Origin: Micromonospora chaiyaphumensis
GTDB lineage: Bacteria; Actinomycetota; Actinomycetes; Mycobacteriales; Micromonosporaceae
DNA length: 64,000 bases
Reading direction: 5' to 3'
Assembly (NCBI RefSeq): GCF_900091435.1
Contig: NZ_FMCS01000005.1
Span: 248,001 to 312,000 of the forward strand
Shown: piece by piece, positions 15,108 to 23,719 of the stretch
How the letters are laid out: each line of letters begins with the position of its first letter
How positions within the stretch are numbered: the first letter of the stretch is position 1
The notes under the pieces: model-generated
Databases searched by the model: none
The model's input: the letters and a program-made list of their open reading frames with translations, nothing else
Told to the model about the DNA's origin: nothing
Made by a program: the position numbers and the translations under genes

Positions 15108-16520
15108 ATGCCCATCGCCACCACCAATCCCGCCACCGGACAGGTGCTCAAGACGTACGACCCGATGTCGGACGAGCAGATCGACGCGGCGATCGAACGG
15201 GCCGACCTGGCCTTCCGGCAGTTGCGGGAGACCACGATCGCCCAGCGCGGCCGGTGGATGATCGCCGCGGCCGACCTGCTGGAGGCCGAGCGGGACGAGA
15301 CCGCCCGGCTCATGACCACCGAGATGGGCAAGACGTACGCGGCGGCGAAGGCGGAGGTCACCAAGTGCGCCGTCGCCTGCCGCTTCTACGCCGACAACGC
15401 CCCGCGGATGCTCGCCGACGAGCCCGCCGACGCCGTCGCGGTCAAGGCCAAGCGGGCGTACGTCCGCCACCAGCCGATCGGCCCGGTGCTCGCCGTGATG
15501 CCGTGGAACTTCCCGCTCTGGCAGGTGATGCGGTTCGCCGCGCCGGCCCTCATGGCCGGCAACACCGGGCTGCTCAAGCACGCCTCCAACGTCCCGCAGA
15601 CGGCCCTCTACCTGGAGGAGCTGTTCCGCCGCGCCGGGTTCCCGGAGGGCGCGTTCACCACCCTGCTGGTCGGCTCCGACGCCGTGGACCGGATCCTCAG
15701 CGACCCCCGGGTCCGGGCCGCCACGCTCACCGGCAGCGAGCGGGCCGGCCGCTCGATCGCCCAGACCGCCGGGCGGGAACTCAAGAAGACCGTGCTGGAG
15801 CTGGGCGGCAGCGATCCGTTCGTGGTGATGCCCTCGGCCGACCTGGACAAGGCCGCCGAGGTGGCCACCACGGCCCGCTGCCAGAACAACGGCCAGTCCT
15901 GCATCGCCGCCAAGCGGTTCATCGTGCACACCGACGTCTTCGACGCCTTCGCCGAGAAGTTCGCCGCCCGGATGTCGGCGCTGCGTGTCGGCGACCCGAT
16001 GGACGGGAACACCGACGTCGGCCCGCTGGCCAGCGAGGGCGGCCGGGACGAGATCCACGCCCAGGTGCAGGACGCGGTCGACAACGGCGCCACCGTGCTC
16101 TGCGGCGGCGAGAAGCCGTCCGGCGACGGCTGGTACTACCCGCCGACCGTGGTCACCGACCTGCGGCCGGGCATGCGGATGTGGTCCGAGGAGGTGTTCG
16201 GGCCGGTGGCCGGCCTCTACCGGGTCGGCTCCTACGAGGAGGCCATCGAGGTCGCCAACGGCACCAACTTCGGCCTCGGCTCCAACGCCTGGACGACCGA
16301 TCCGGCCGAGCAGGAGCGCTTCGCCGTCGACCTGGACGCCGGCAACGTCTTCATCAACGGCATGACCACGTCCTATCCGGAGCTGCCCTTCGGCGGTGTG
16401 AAGAACTCCGGGTACGGGCGCGAGCTGTCGGCCGTGGGCATGCGCGAGTTCTGCAACACCAAGACCGTCTGGGTCGGCGAGGGGAAGGTCGGCGCCGGAG
16501 CGGGGGCGCACTCCGAGTAG
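15108..16520 (+). CDS. gabD: NAD(P)-dependent succinic semialdehyde dehydrogenase
   Basis: 470 residues, aldehyde dehydrogenase superfamily. Oxidises succinic semialdehyde to succinate, the last step of GABA breakdown. Motifs: MPWNFPLWQ (cofactor site), LTGSERAGRSIA, catalytic Glu in LELGGSDPF, catalytic Cys in NNGQSCIAAKRF, and EEVFGPV. The AIERADLAFRQLRETT start and the shorter length are typical of the GabD1/SSADH branch of actinobacteria. CAGGAG lies seven bases before the ATG. The substrate is assigned from family resemblance; close relatives accept other small aldehydes. Confidence 0.88.
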   Translation: MPIATTNPATGQVLKTYDPMSDEQIDAAIERADLAFRQLRETTIAQRGRWMIAAADLLEAERDETARLMTTEMGKTYAAAKAEVTKCAVACRFYADNAPRMLADEPADAVAVKAKRAYVRHQPIGPVLAVMPWNFPLWQVMRFAAPALMAGNTGLLKHASNVPQTALYLEELFRRAGFPEGAFTTLLVGSDAVDRILSDPRVRAATLTGSERAGRSIAQTAGRELKKTVLELGGSDPFVVMPSADLDKAAEVATTARCQNNGQSCIAAKRFIVHTDVFDAFAEKFAARMSALRVGDPMDGNTDVGPLASEGGRDEIHAQVQDAVDNGATVLCGGEKPSGDGWYYPPTVVTDLRPGMRMWSEEVFGPVAGLYRVGSYEEAIEVANGTNFGLGSNAWTTDPAEQERFAVDLDAGNVFINGMTTSYPELPFGGVKNSGYGRELSAVGMREFCNTKTVWVGEGKVGAGAGAHSE

Positions 16521-16534
16521 TCGCGATTGGCCGG

Positions 16535-16571
16535 ACACCGTCATGGGTAGGACATCCGCCCATGACGGTGT
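16535..16571. repeat. Perfect 13-bp inverted repeat spanning a start codon
   Basis: ACACCGTCATGGG (16535-16547) and CCCATGACGGTGT (16559-16571) are exact complements with an 11-nt loop; the pairing continues after one mismatch. The right arm contains the ATG at 16562. A GGGTAG hexamer (16545-16550) lies between arm and loop. If RNA, it would hide the start codon; if DNA, it could be an operator over the promoter. Confidence 0.8.
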
Positions 16572-17527
16572 TCGGCTTCCACGCGTCCCACGAGCAGATC
16601 CACCCGGCGAAGTTGCTGGCGGCGGTGACCCACGCCGAACGGGCCGGCTTCGACGCCGCCATGTCGTCGGACCACTTCTCGCCGTGGAGCGCCCGGCAGG
16701 GCCACTCCGGCTTCGCCTGGTCCTGGCTCGGCGCCGCGCTCCAGGCCACCAACCTGCCGTTCGGTGTGGTCAACGCGCCCGGCCAGCGCTACCACCCGGC
16801 CATCATCGCGCAGGCCATCGGCACCCTCGCCGCCATGTACCCGGGCCGGTTCTGGGCCGCCCTCGGCACCGGCGAGGCGAGCAACGAGCACATCACCGGC
16901 ACCGGCTGGCCGCGCAAGGACGTCCGTGCCGCCCGGCTGCGCGAGTGCGTGGACGTGATCCGGGCGCTGCTCGCGGGCGAGGAGGTCAGCCACGACGGCC
17001 TGGTCACCGTCGACCGGGCGAAGCTGTGGACCCGGCCCGAGCAGCCGCCCGCCCTGATCGGCGCGGCGGTCAGCGTCGAGACCGCCCGGTGGTGCGCCGA
17101 GTGGGCCGACGGACTCATCACGGTCAACGCGCCGGTGGCGCACCTGCGGCGGATGATCGACGCCTACCGCGACGCGGGCGGGCGCGGGCCACTGCACCTC
17201 CAGGTGCACGTGAGCTGGGCCCCCGACCAGGCCGAGGCCGAGGCCGTCGCGTACGACCAGTGGCGCAGCAACGTCTTCGCCCCGCCGGTCTGCTGGGACC
17301 TGGAACTGGCCGACCACTTCGACAAGGTCAGCGAGGACGTGCCCATGGAGAGGGTCGCCTCGGTGGTCAACGTCTCCGCCGACCTCGGCCGGCACGTCGG
17401 CTGGCTGGAGGGGTACGTGGCGCTGGGCTTCGACCAGATCGCCCTGCACCACGTCGGGCAGGAGCAGCGCGCCTTCATCGACGCGTTCGGCACCGAGGTG
17501 CTGCCGAAACTCCGTACCGCCTCGTGA
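16562..17527 (+). CDS. Luciferase-like (LLM class) flavin-dependent oxidoreductase, TIGR03885-like
   Basis: 321 residues, bacterial-luciferase fold (TIM barrel) using FMN or F420. Seen: FGFHASHEQIHPAKLL start, SSDHFSPW, the segment GTGEASNEHITGTGWP and SPVETARWCAEWADG-like region in the second half. It resembles the TIGR03885 group described as probably non-F420 flavin enzymes. Substrate unknown. It has no Shine-Dalgarno; the start codon lies inside a perfect inverted repeat. It follows gabD by 41 bp but probably has its own promoter. Confidence 0.85.
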   Translation: MTVFGFHASHEQIHPAKLLAAVTHAERAGFDAAMSSDHFSPWSARQGHSGFAWSWLGAALQATNLPFGVVNAPGQRYHPAIIAQAIGTLAAMYPGRFWAALGTGEASNEHITGTGWPRKDVRAARLRECVDVIRALLAGEEVSHDGLVTVDRAKLWTRPEQPPALIGAAVSVETARWCAEWADGLITVNAPVAHLRRMIDAYRDAGGRGPLHLQVHVSWAPDQAEAEAVAYDQWRSNVFAPPVCWDLELADHFDKVSEDVPMERVASVVNVSADLGRHVGWLEGYVALGFDQIALHHVGQEQRAFIDAFGTEVLPKLRTAS

Positions 17528-17564
17528 TCACGCCGCGGCCCCCGGCCGCCTAGGCTCGTACCCC

Positions 17565-19145
17565 ATGGAAGCTCTGATCGAGGTCGTGGTCTTTCTCGCG
17601 ATCGCGACCTTCGGCGCGGCGCTGGCCCGGCGGCTCGGCCTGCTGGCGCCGATCCTGCTGGTCGTGCTCGGCCTCGGCCTGTCCTTCGTGCCCGGCTTCC
17701 CGCAGGTCCGCCTCGACCCGGAACTGGTGCTGGTGGGCATCCTGCCGCCGCTGCTCTATGTGGCCGCGCTGAAGACGTCGGTTCCCGCGTTCCGGCTCAA
17801 CCTCCGGCCGATCCTGCTGCTCGCCGTCGGGCTGGTGCTCTTCACCGCGCTCGTCGTGGGCACCGTCGTCCACCTGATCCTGCCCGAGGTGCCGTACTCG
17901 ATCTGCCTGGCCCTCGGCGCGGTGGTGGCACCGCCCGACGCGATCGCCGCGACCGCGGTGGCCCGGCGGGTGGGCCTGCCCCGGCGGATCGTGACGATCC
18001 TGGAGGGCGAGAGCCTGGTCAACGACGCCACGGCGCTGGTGCTGCTGCGGGTGGCGGTCGCCGCGGCCACCGCGGCCGGCGGTCACGTCGGCGTCGGCGC
18101 GGTGGCCCGCGAGGTGCTCGTCTCGGCCGGCGGCGGCGTCCTCGTCGGGCTGCTCGGCGTGGTGGTCTTCGGCGCCCTGCACAAGCGGATCACCGACCCG
18201 GTGCTGGACAACGCGCTGTCGCTGATCGTGCCGTTCACGGTGGTCTTCGCCGCCGAGGAGATCCACGCCTCCGGCGTGGTCGCCGTGGTGGTGACCGGGC
18301 TGGGCATCGGGCACAAGCAGCCGCTGCTCATGTCGGCCGCCTCCCGGCTCCAGGTGGGCGCGTTCTGGCGACTGATCCAGTTCCTGCTGGAGGGCCTGGT
18401 GTTCCTGCTGGTCGGCCTGCAACTGCCCGAGGTGCTCCGCGACCTGGACGAGCCCGCCGGCCGGCTGGTCGGGATCACCGCCGCGGTGCTGGCCGCCGTC
18501 GTGCTGACCCGGTTCGTCTGGCTCCTCCCGGCCACCTACCTGGGCCGGCTGGTGCCCCGCGCGCGCCGCCGGGAGACGTCGACCCCGGTGCAGGTCCCCC
18601 TCGTCATCGGCTGGGCCGGGATGCGCGGCGTGGTCACCCTCGCCGCCGCGCTCGCACTGCCGCTCACCCTGGCCGACGACCGGGCCTACCCGCGGCAGCT
18701 GTTCATCTGGCTGGCGTTCGCGGTGATCGTGGTGACCCTTGTCGCGCAGGGCGCCACCCTGCCGGCGGTGGCCCGCGCGGCGAAACTGCCGCCGGACGAC
18801 CCGGTGCAGGACGCGCTGTCCGCCGCCGCCGTGCAGCAGCAGGCCAGCCGGGCCGCCCGGGACCGGCTGGAGGAACTCGCCGGTGGGGCGCCGGACGCCG
18901 TCGTGGAACGGCTGCGCGGGCTGGTGCAGAGCCGCACCAACCTGGCGTGGGAACGGCTCGGGGGCGAGGAGCGGGAGACCCCCTCCCGGGCGTACGGTCG
19001 GTTGCGGCAGGAGATGATCGACGCGGAGCGGGAGGTGTTCCGGGCCGCGCGCGACTCCGGGAAGATCCCGGAGGAGGTGCTGGTCCGCGCCTACCGCGAC
19101 CTGGACCTGGAGGAGTCGTTGCTGCGACAGGAGGCCGACGAGTGA
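17565..19145 (+). CDS. Na+/H+ antiporter of the CPA1 (NhaP-like) family
   Basis: 526 residues. About twelve helices in the first 400 residues: VVVFLAIATFGAALARRLGLLAPILLVVLGLG, the conserved GAVVAPPDAIAATAVARR with the transport Asp pair region, LEGESLVNDATALVL, and GWAGMRGVVTLAAALALP. The last 130 residues form a cytoplasmic helical tail. Role: exchange of Na+ (or K+) for protons, pH and salt homeostasis. TAGGCT eight bases before the ATG hints at a very short leader. The next gene, a zinc-finger protein, overlaps its stop codon. Confidence 0.92.
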   Translation: MEALIEVVVFLAIATFGAALARRLGLLAPILLVVLGLGLSFVPGFPQVRLDPELVLVGILPPLLYVAALKTSVPAFRLNLRPILLLAVGLVLFTALVVGTVVHLILPEVPYSICLALGAVVAPPDAIAATAVARRVGLPRRIVTILEGESLVNDATALVLLRVAVAAATAAGGHVGVGAVAREVLVSAGGGVLVGLLGVVVFGALHKRITDPVLDNALSLIVPFTVVFAAEEIHASGVVAVVVTGLGIGHKQPLLMSAASRLQVGAFWRLIQFLLEGLVFLLVGLQLPEVLRDLDEPAGRLVGITAAVLAAVVLTRFVWLLPATYLGRLVPRARRRETSTPVQVPLVIGWAGMRGVVTLAAALALPLTLADDRAYPRQLFIWLAFAVIVVTLVAQGATLPAVARAAKLPPDDPVQDALSAAAVQQQASRAARDRLEELAGGAPDAVVERLRGLVQSRTNLAWERLGGEERETPSRAYGRLRQEMIDAEREVFRAARDSGKIPEEVLVRAYRDLDLEESLLRQEADE

Positions 19146-19399
19146 GCTGTGCACACCTTACCGAGGCGGGCGACGCCGAGTTCGCGACCACGACCGAGTG
19201 CCCGGATTGCGTGGCCATCGGCAACGACGACTGGGTGCACCTGCGGGGCTGCCTCACCTGCGGGCACGTGGGCTGCTGCGACTCCTCGCCCTACCAGCAC
19301 GCCAGCAAGCACTTCGCGTCGACCGGGCACCCGGTGATGCGCTCGGTCCAGCCCGGCGAGGCCTGGCGCTGGTGCTTCGTCGACGAGGAGATCGGCTGA
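19142..19399 (+). CDS. UBP-type zinc-finger protein
   Basis: 85 residues, almost entirely one zf-UBP domain. Ligand candidates in order: C3/H5 at the start, ECPDC, GCLTCGHVGCC, then the His cluster YQHASKHFASTGHPV; the tail EAWRWCFVDEE matches the usual end of the domain. In eukaryotes this fold binds the C-terminus of ubiquitin. Bacterial versions are often fused to, or encoded beside, CPA1 antiporters, as here, where GTG overlaps the antiporter stop (GTGA). A regulatory role on the antiporter is inferred. Confidence 0.88.
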   Translation: MSCAHLTEAGDAEFATTTECPDCVAIGNDDWVHLRGCLTCGHVGCCDSSPYQHASKHFASTGHPVMRSVQPGEAWRWCFVDEEIG

Positions 19400-19403
19400 C
19401 CGC

Positions 19404-19946
19404 TCAGCCGAGGCGGCGTTCCAGCACCTGCCCCGGCCACGGCTCCCGGCCCGGGCGCTCGACCGTGAACCGGTCGGTCGCGGTGAACCCGCAGCCCTCG
19501 TAGAACCGGACCAGCGCCCGGTCGTCCCCGCCGTAGCAGTCCACCCGGAGCAGCCCCAGGCCGCGCTCCCGGGCCAGCTCCGCCGCGTACGCCAGCAGGC
19601 GCGCCCCGATCCCGTGCCCCGCGTACGCCCGGTCGGTCACCAGCAGGTTGACGAACAGCTCGGGCTCGGTGGCCGGCGGCACGTACGCGGTGGCCGACCC
19701 CACCACGAGGGCGCCCACTTCGGTGTCGCCGAGCATCGCCAGGTACAGCCCGCCGCCGGTGGTCCACACGTCGGTCTGGGCGATCCGGCGCGGGTCGGTC
19801 GACGCGGGTTCGGTGCCCCACTGGCCGGTCCGGCCGCGCGCCACCAGCCAGGCGGTGGCGCTGTCGAGCAGACGCAGCACGGTGGCGGCGTCGTCCGGCC
19901 CGCCGGGGCGGATGGCGATGGTCTGCTGGTCCGTCATGCCGGTCAT
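19404..19946 (-). CDS. GNAT family N-acetyltransferase
   Basis: 180 residues. Acetyl-CoA-dependent transferase fold: ATVLRLLDSATAWLVARG near the N-terminus, the acetyl-CoA pocket YAGHGIGARLLAYAAELA (R/Q-x-x-G-x-G/A pattern), then GLLRVDCYGGDDRALVRFYEGCGF. Substrate unknown. Several ATGs cluster at the start (19961, 19946, 19937); 19946 is a compromise. It ends 5 bp from the convergent zinc-finger gene. Confidence 0.82.
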   Translation of the reverse strand: MTGMTDQQTIAIRPGGPDDAATVLRLLDSATAWLVARGRTGQWGTEPASTDPRRIAQTDVWTTGGGLYLAMLGDTEVGALVVGSATAYVPPATEPELFVNLLVTDRAYAGHGIGARLLAYAAELARERGLGLLRVDCYGGDDRALVRFYEGCGFTATDRFTVERPGREPWPGQVLERRLG

Positions 19947-19965
19947 GCTGCCATCCGGCACCTGA

Positions 19966-21003
19966 TCACACCGACCGGTGGACCGGTGGGACCGCCTCGG
20001 ACACCTCGGTGAGCAGTTGGGCGACCCGGTCGCCCCAGTGCGAGGCGATGACCAGGACCCGGTCGGGGTCGACCCAGAGCAGGTGCCGGCCGCCGTTGCC
20101 GCGCGCGCAGCGCCCCGTCCGTGGCGCGCCGGGCTGCACCCTTCCCGAGTCGTTGCGCCACCAGAGGTAGCCGTAGTCGGCGTTCAGCGGGCACGGTGAC
20201 CAGGCCCGCCGGATCCACTCGGCGCTCAGCAGCCGCCGGCCCTCCCACACCCCGCCGCCCCGATGGACCTCGCCGAGCAGGGCCAGGTCGGCCGCGGAGA
20301 TCCAGAGCCCGCCGCCCCAGTGCGCCCCGCCGCTCACCACCGGCACCCGGACGCCGTCGACGTCGACCACCGCGTCCGCGTACCCGTGCCAGGACCACGA
20401 CGGCGAGGCACCGAGCGGGTCGAGCACGGCCTCGCGCAGCACCTCGCCGAGCGGCCGCCGGAACAGCAGGGTCAGCGCCAGGCAGAGCAGATTGACCCGT
20501 ACGTCGTTGTAGGCCCAGCCGGTGCCGGGCGCGCCCTCCCGCTCGAAGCCCTCGCGGCGGCTCTGCGCGTCCACCGCGGTCGGCTTGCCCCACAGCTCGC
20601 CGGTCCAGCCGCTGGTCTGCTGGAGCAGGTACGCCCAGGTGATCCCGTCGATCCCGAGCCCCGCGAGGAACGGGTGGTCGACGGTGTCCCGCACGGGCGC
20701 GTCCGGGTCGAGCAGGCCCCGGTCGAAGGCGACCCCGGCGACGGTGGCGACGACGGCCTTGGTGCCGCTGAACAGCATCTCCGGCGTCGCCGGGTCGCCC
20801 CAGGTGGCGAGCACCTCGCCCCGGTGCCGGATCACGCCGCTCGCCCCGGTGCCCGGCAGCAGCGGCCCGGTCACCTCCCGGTGCGACTCGTCGGCCACCT
20901 GCGCGGCCAGGTAGCGCTCCATGTCGGCGATGCCCTCGGTCACCCGGGCGGCCTGCCGGGCGACGGCGGCCCGCACCGCGCCGAGATCTACGCCGATGGT
21001 CAT
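19966..21003 (-). CDS. Serine hydrolase of the beta-lactamase (class C/PBP) family
   Basis: 345 residues. The active-site SxxK is in FSGTKAV (about residue 88), the YxN in GWAYNDVRVN (about 183), and a late G-rich HxG-like segment (RGNGGRHLLWVDPD) supplies the third element. No signal peptide is visible, so it is probably cytoplasmic, like many esterase-type EstB/LACTB-like members. Likely activities are esterase, peptidase or amidase. Start ATG at 21003 begins MTIGVDL. It lies 19 bp after the acetyltransferase start, on the same strand. Confidence 0.85.
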   Translation of the reverse strand: MTIGVDLGAVRAAVARQAARVTEGIADMERYLAAQVADESHREVTGPLLPGTGASGVIRHRGEVLATWGDPATPEMLFSGTKAVVATVAGVAFDRGLLDPDAPVRDTVDHPFLAGLGIDGITWAYLLQQTSGWTGELWGKPTAVDAQSRREGFEREGAPGTGWAYNDVRVNLLCLALTLLFRRPLGEVLREAVLDPLGASPSWSWHGYADAVVDVDGVRVPVVSGGAHWGGGLWISAADLALLGEVHRGGGVWEGRRLLSAEWIRRAWSPCPLNADYGYLWWRNDSGRVQPGAPRTGRCARGNGGRHLLWVDPDRVLVIASHWGDRVAQLLTEVSEAVPPVHRSV

Positions 21004-21122
21004 GATCTCGACCCTAGGCAGAGCCTCGCCGGGCCGGCGGTCCCGAACCGGGCGACCCCCGTCACACCCGGCGGGCGGTAATCCGCTCGCCCGGGCGTGC
21101 GGGCTCTGCCAGGGTCGGGGCC

Positions 21123-21635
21123 GTGACGCACAGCAGGACCGCCCGGGCCGACGAGTTGACCGAGGTGCAGCGGATCGAGGTGGCCTCCGGCGCCCCGTTC
21201 CGGGAGATCGGCATGACCGACGTCGCCGACATGCCACCACTGCCGCTGGACGTGCTGGCCGCCGCCCAGCGCGACGGGCGCGTCAGGGTGGCGGTCGACG
21301 CCACCGACCGGCCGGTCGGCTTCGCGGTGCTCGACCTGGTCGACGGCTGCGCGCACGTGCAGCAGCTCAGCGTCGACCCGGCGTACGCCCGGCGGGGGAT
21401 CGGGCGGGGCCTGCTCGACGAGGTGGCCGGGTGGGCCGCCGGGGCGGGACTGCCGGCGCTGACCCTGACCACGTTCCGCAGCGTGCCGTGGAACGGGCCG
21501 TACTACGCCCGCTGCGGGTTCCGCGAGCTGACCGGGGTCGAGGTGACCCCGGGGCTGGCCGGGCTGCTGGCCGCCGAGGCGGCACTCGGGCTGGACCCCG
21601 CCGAGCGCATCGCCATGCGCCGGACGGTCGGCTGA
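21123..21635 (+). CDS. GNAT family N-acetyltransferase
   Basis: 170 residues, complete GNAT domain: [48 protein letters not shown] holds strand 4 and the acetyl-CoA loop (RRGIGRGL); [21 protein letters not shown] is the typical second half. Unlike the gene at 19404 it is transcribed to the right, and the two are only distantly similar. Substrate unknown. GTG start. Confidence 0.85.
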   Translation: MTHSRTARADELTEVQRIEVASGAPFREIGMTDVADMPPLPLDVLAAAQRDGRVRVAVDATDRPVGFAVLDLVDGCAHVQQLSVDPAYARRGIGRGLLDEVAGWAAGAGLPALTLTTFRSVPWNGPYYARCGFRELTGVEVTPGLAGLLAAEAALGLDPAERIAMRRTVG

Positions 21636-21686
21636 CCCCGCTTCAACGGCGACCGGGGTAGGAGCCGTCGCCGGAGGGTGGTGGGT

Positions 21687-22910
21687 TCACGGGCGGGCCA
21701 GTTGGTCGCGGCGGCGGATGAGGTACGCCGTCTCGGCGGTGTTGCCGGCCAGCTCGATGGCCCGGTCGTACGCCGCCCGCGACTCGTCGCTCCGGCCCAG
21801 CCGGCGCAGCAGCTCGGCGCGGGTGGCGTGGTAGGCGTGGTAGCCCTCCAGCGGCAGACCGTCCACCTGAGCCAGGGCGACCTCCGGGCCGTCCAGTTCG
21901 GCGACCGCGATGGCCCGGTTGAGCCGCACGATGGGTGAGGGGTCGAGGCGCACCAGCTGGTTGTAGAGCGCGACGATCTGCGACCAGTCGGTGTCCCGGA
22001 CGTCGCGGGCGTCGGTGTGGACGGCGTTGATCGCGGCGAGGACCTGGTAGCGGCCCGGCGGCTGGCCGGTGGCGAGGCGCGCGCGGACCAGGGCGTGGCC
22101 CTCGGCGATCAGGTCGCGGTCCCACGCGCCGCGGTCCTGCTCGCCCAGCGCGACGAGCTCACCGCTCGCCGAGACCCGCGCGGCCCGGCGAGCCTCGGTC
22201 AGGAGCATCAGCGCCAGGAGTCCGGCGACCTCGCCGTCCGCCGGCAGCAGGGCCCGGACCAGCCGGGTCAGGCGGATGGCCTCCGCGGTCAGGTCACCCC
22301 GGACGGCCTCCTTGCCGGGGTCGGAGGCGAGGTAGCCCTCGTTGAAGATCAGGTAGAGGACGGCGAGCACCCCGGTGACGCGGGCCGGGAGATCCTCGCG
22401 CAACGGTACGCCGTAGGGGATCCGCGCCGCCCTGATCTTCTCCTTGGCGCGGGTGATCCGCCGGCCCATGGCGGCCTCCTGGACCAGGAACGCGCGGGCG
22501 ATCTCGGGCACGGTGAGCCCGCCGACCATCCGCAGGGTCAGCGCGATCCGCGCCTCCATGGCGAGGGCGGGGTGGCAGCAGGTGAAGACGAGGCGGAGCC
22601 GGTCGTCGTCGATGGCGCCGAGCGGCTCGGGGGTGTCGGCCAGCATGAGCGCCTCCCGGTGCCACTCCTCGCGCCTGACCTCCCGCCGGAGGCGGTCGAT
22701 GGCCCTGCGGTGGGCGGTGGTGGTGAGCCAGGCGCCGGGATTCGGCGGGACCCCGTCGGCCGGCCAGCGCTCGACGGCGGTCGCGAACGCCTCGGCGGCC
22801 ATCTCCTCGGCGACGTCGAGGTCGCCGAGGCGCCGGGCCAGGGTCGCGACCACCCGGGCCCACTCCTCGCGGTGGACCCGGGTGAGCACCTCACCGACGT
22901 CGGTCATCAA
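21687..22910 (-). CDS. ECF42-type RNA polymerase sigma factor with C-terminal extension
   Basis: 407 residues, twice a normal ECF factor. Region 2 (about 10-80, EEMAAEAFATAVERWP) and region 4 (about 110-165, LTLRMVGGLTVPEIARAFLVQEAAMGRRITRAKEKIR) are followed by about 230 residues of helical repeats (TPR-like; DUF6596 type). The family acts without a classical anti-sigma factor; its extension is thought to regulate it. Its start overlaps the stop of the DGPF/YCII protein by 4 bp, the standard ECF42 arrangement. That protein's gene is usually both operon partner and target. Confidence 0.9.
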   Translation of the reverse strand: MMTDVGEVLTRVHREEWARVVATLARRLGDLDVAEEMAAEAFATAVERWPADGVPPNPGAWLTTTAHRRAIDRLRREVRREEWHREALMLADTPEPLGAIDDDRLRLVFTCCHPALAMEARIALTLRMVGGLTVPEIARAFLVQEAAMGRRITRAKEKIRAARIPYGVPLREDLPARVTGVLAVLYLIFNEGYLASDPGKEAVRGDLTAEAIRLTRLVRALLPADGEVAGLLALMLLTEARRAARVSASGELVALGEQDRGAWDRDLIAEGHALVRARLATGQPPGRYQVLAAINAVHTDARDVRDTDWSQIVALYNQLVRLDPSPIVRLNRAIAVAELDGPEVALAQVDGLPLEGYHAYHATRAELLRRLGRSDESRAAYDRAIELAGNTAETAYLIRRRDQLARP

Positions 22911-23233
22911 CCCAGGAACGGCCGGAGCTCGACCCGGCGGTTGCAGTGCCTCGACCCGAGGGCGGCGAGCCGGAGCGCCACGTCGAGGTGGGGCGCCTCG
23001 ATGATCCAGAAGCCGACGACGTGCTCCTTCGACTCCACGTAGGGCCCGTCGGTGAACACCGGATCCCCGTCGCGGCCGTCGACCACGGTGGCGGTGGCGG
23101 GCGACGCGAGGCCGCCGGCGAACACCCAGTGGCCGTCGGCCCGGAGCCTGTCGTTGAAGACATCGATCGCGGCCTGCTCCTCGTCGGTGGGAAGGGCCGT
23201 CTCGTTGAGAACGGACATCAGGTACTGCGCCAT
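22907..23233 (-). CDS. DGPF/YCII-domain protein, partner of the ECF42 sigma factor
   Basis: 108 residues, YCII-related ferredoxin-like fold. Typical segments: AQYLMSVLNE, FAGGLASPATATVV, and VFTDGPYVESKEHVVGFWIIEA, where TDGPY is the DGPF motif. Start ATG at 23233 with AGGAG upstream. Proteins of this group are often encoded in several copies under ECF42 control, but their activity is unsettled (a peroxidase or lyase role by analogy with YciI). Translational coupling with the sigma gene suggests fixed stoichiometry. Confidence 0.88.
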   Translation of the reverse strand: MAQYLMSVLNETALPTDEEQAAIDVFNDRLRADGHWVFAGGLASPATATVVDGRDGDPVFTDGPYVESKEHVVGFWIIEAPHLDVALRLAALGSRHCNRRVELRPFLG

Positions 23234-23326
23234 CGGGATCATCTCCTGTCGTGGGCTGGCCCCCGCGGGCCGCCGTTCACCCCTGCTACGCACGCCGCCG
23301 CCCCGATCCGACACGCTCGCGGAAAT

Positions 23327-23647
23327 TCAGTGCGCCCCGCCGAGGTTGAGCACGACCACGCCCGCGATCACCAGGCCGGCCCCGACGACCTTCGCCACGC
23401 TCAGCGGCTCACCCAGGAACGCCGCGCCGATCGCCATGATGGCCGCCGTGCCGAGCCCGGACCAGACCGCGTAGGCCACCCCGACCGGGATGTCCTTCAC
23501 CGCGAGCGAGAGCAACCCGAACGCCGACAGGTACGCCACCGCCAGGCCGAGCGTCGGCCAGAGCCGCGTGAAGCCGTCGGTCGCCTTGAGCAGGCTGGTG
23601 CCGATCACCTCGGCGGTGATCGCGGCCAGCAGGAACACGTACGCCAT
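23327..23647 (-). CDS. Small multidrug resistance (SMR) transporter
   Basis: 106 residues, four helices, the full length of an SMR subunit. The essential membrane Glu is in helix 1 (AAITAEVIGTSLL, residue 13), and GVAYAVWSGLG in helix 3 is the family signature. It exchanges protons for cationic drugs or guanidinium-like compounds as an antiparallel dimer. The closeness to QacE/EmrE rather than SugE is suggested by TSLLKATDGFTRLWP. Stands alone between the ECF42 pair and the cellulase. Confidence 0.9.
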   Translation of the reverse strand: MAYVFLLAAITAEVIGTSLLKATDGFTRLWPTLGLAVAYLSAFGLLSLAVKDIPVGVAYAVWSGLGTAAIMAIGAAFLGEPLSVAKVVGAGLVIAGVVVLNLGGAH

Positions 23648-23681
23648 CCCGGGACCGTACCGGGGCGACGGGAGTCATGGA

Positions 23682-23715
23682 GTTGTGGCGCCGGCCGGAG
23701 GGACGGCGCCACAAC
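23682..23715. terminator. Terminator hairpin after the cellulase gene
   Basis: GTTGTGGCGCCG (23682-23693) pairs perfectly with CGGCGCCACAAC (23704-23715), 10-nt loop, directly downstream of the cellulase stop on the minus strand. Confidence 0.7.
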
Positions 23716-23719
23716 CATC

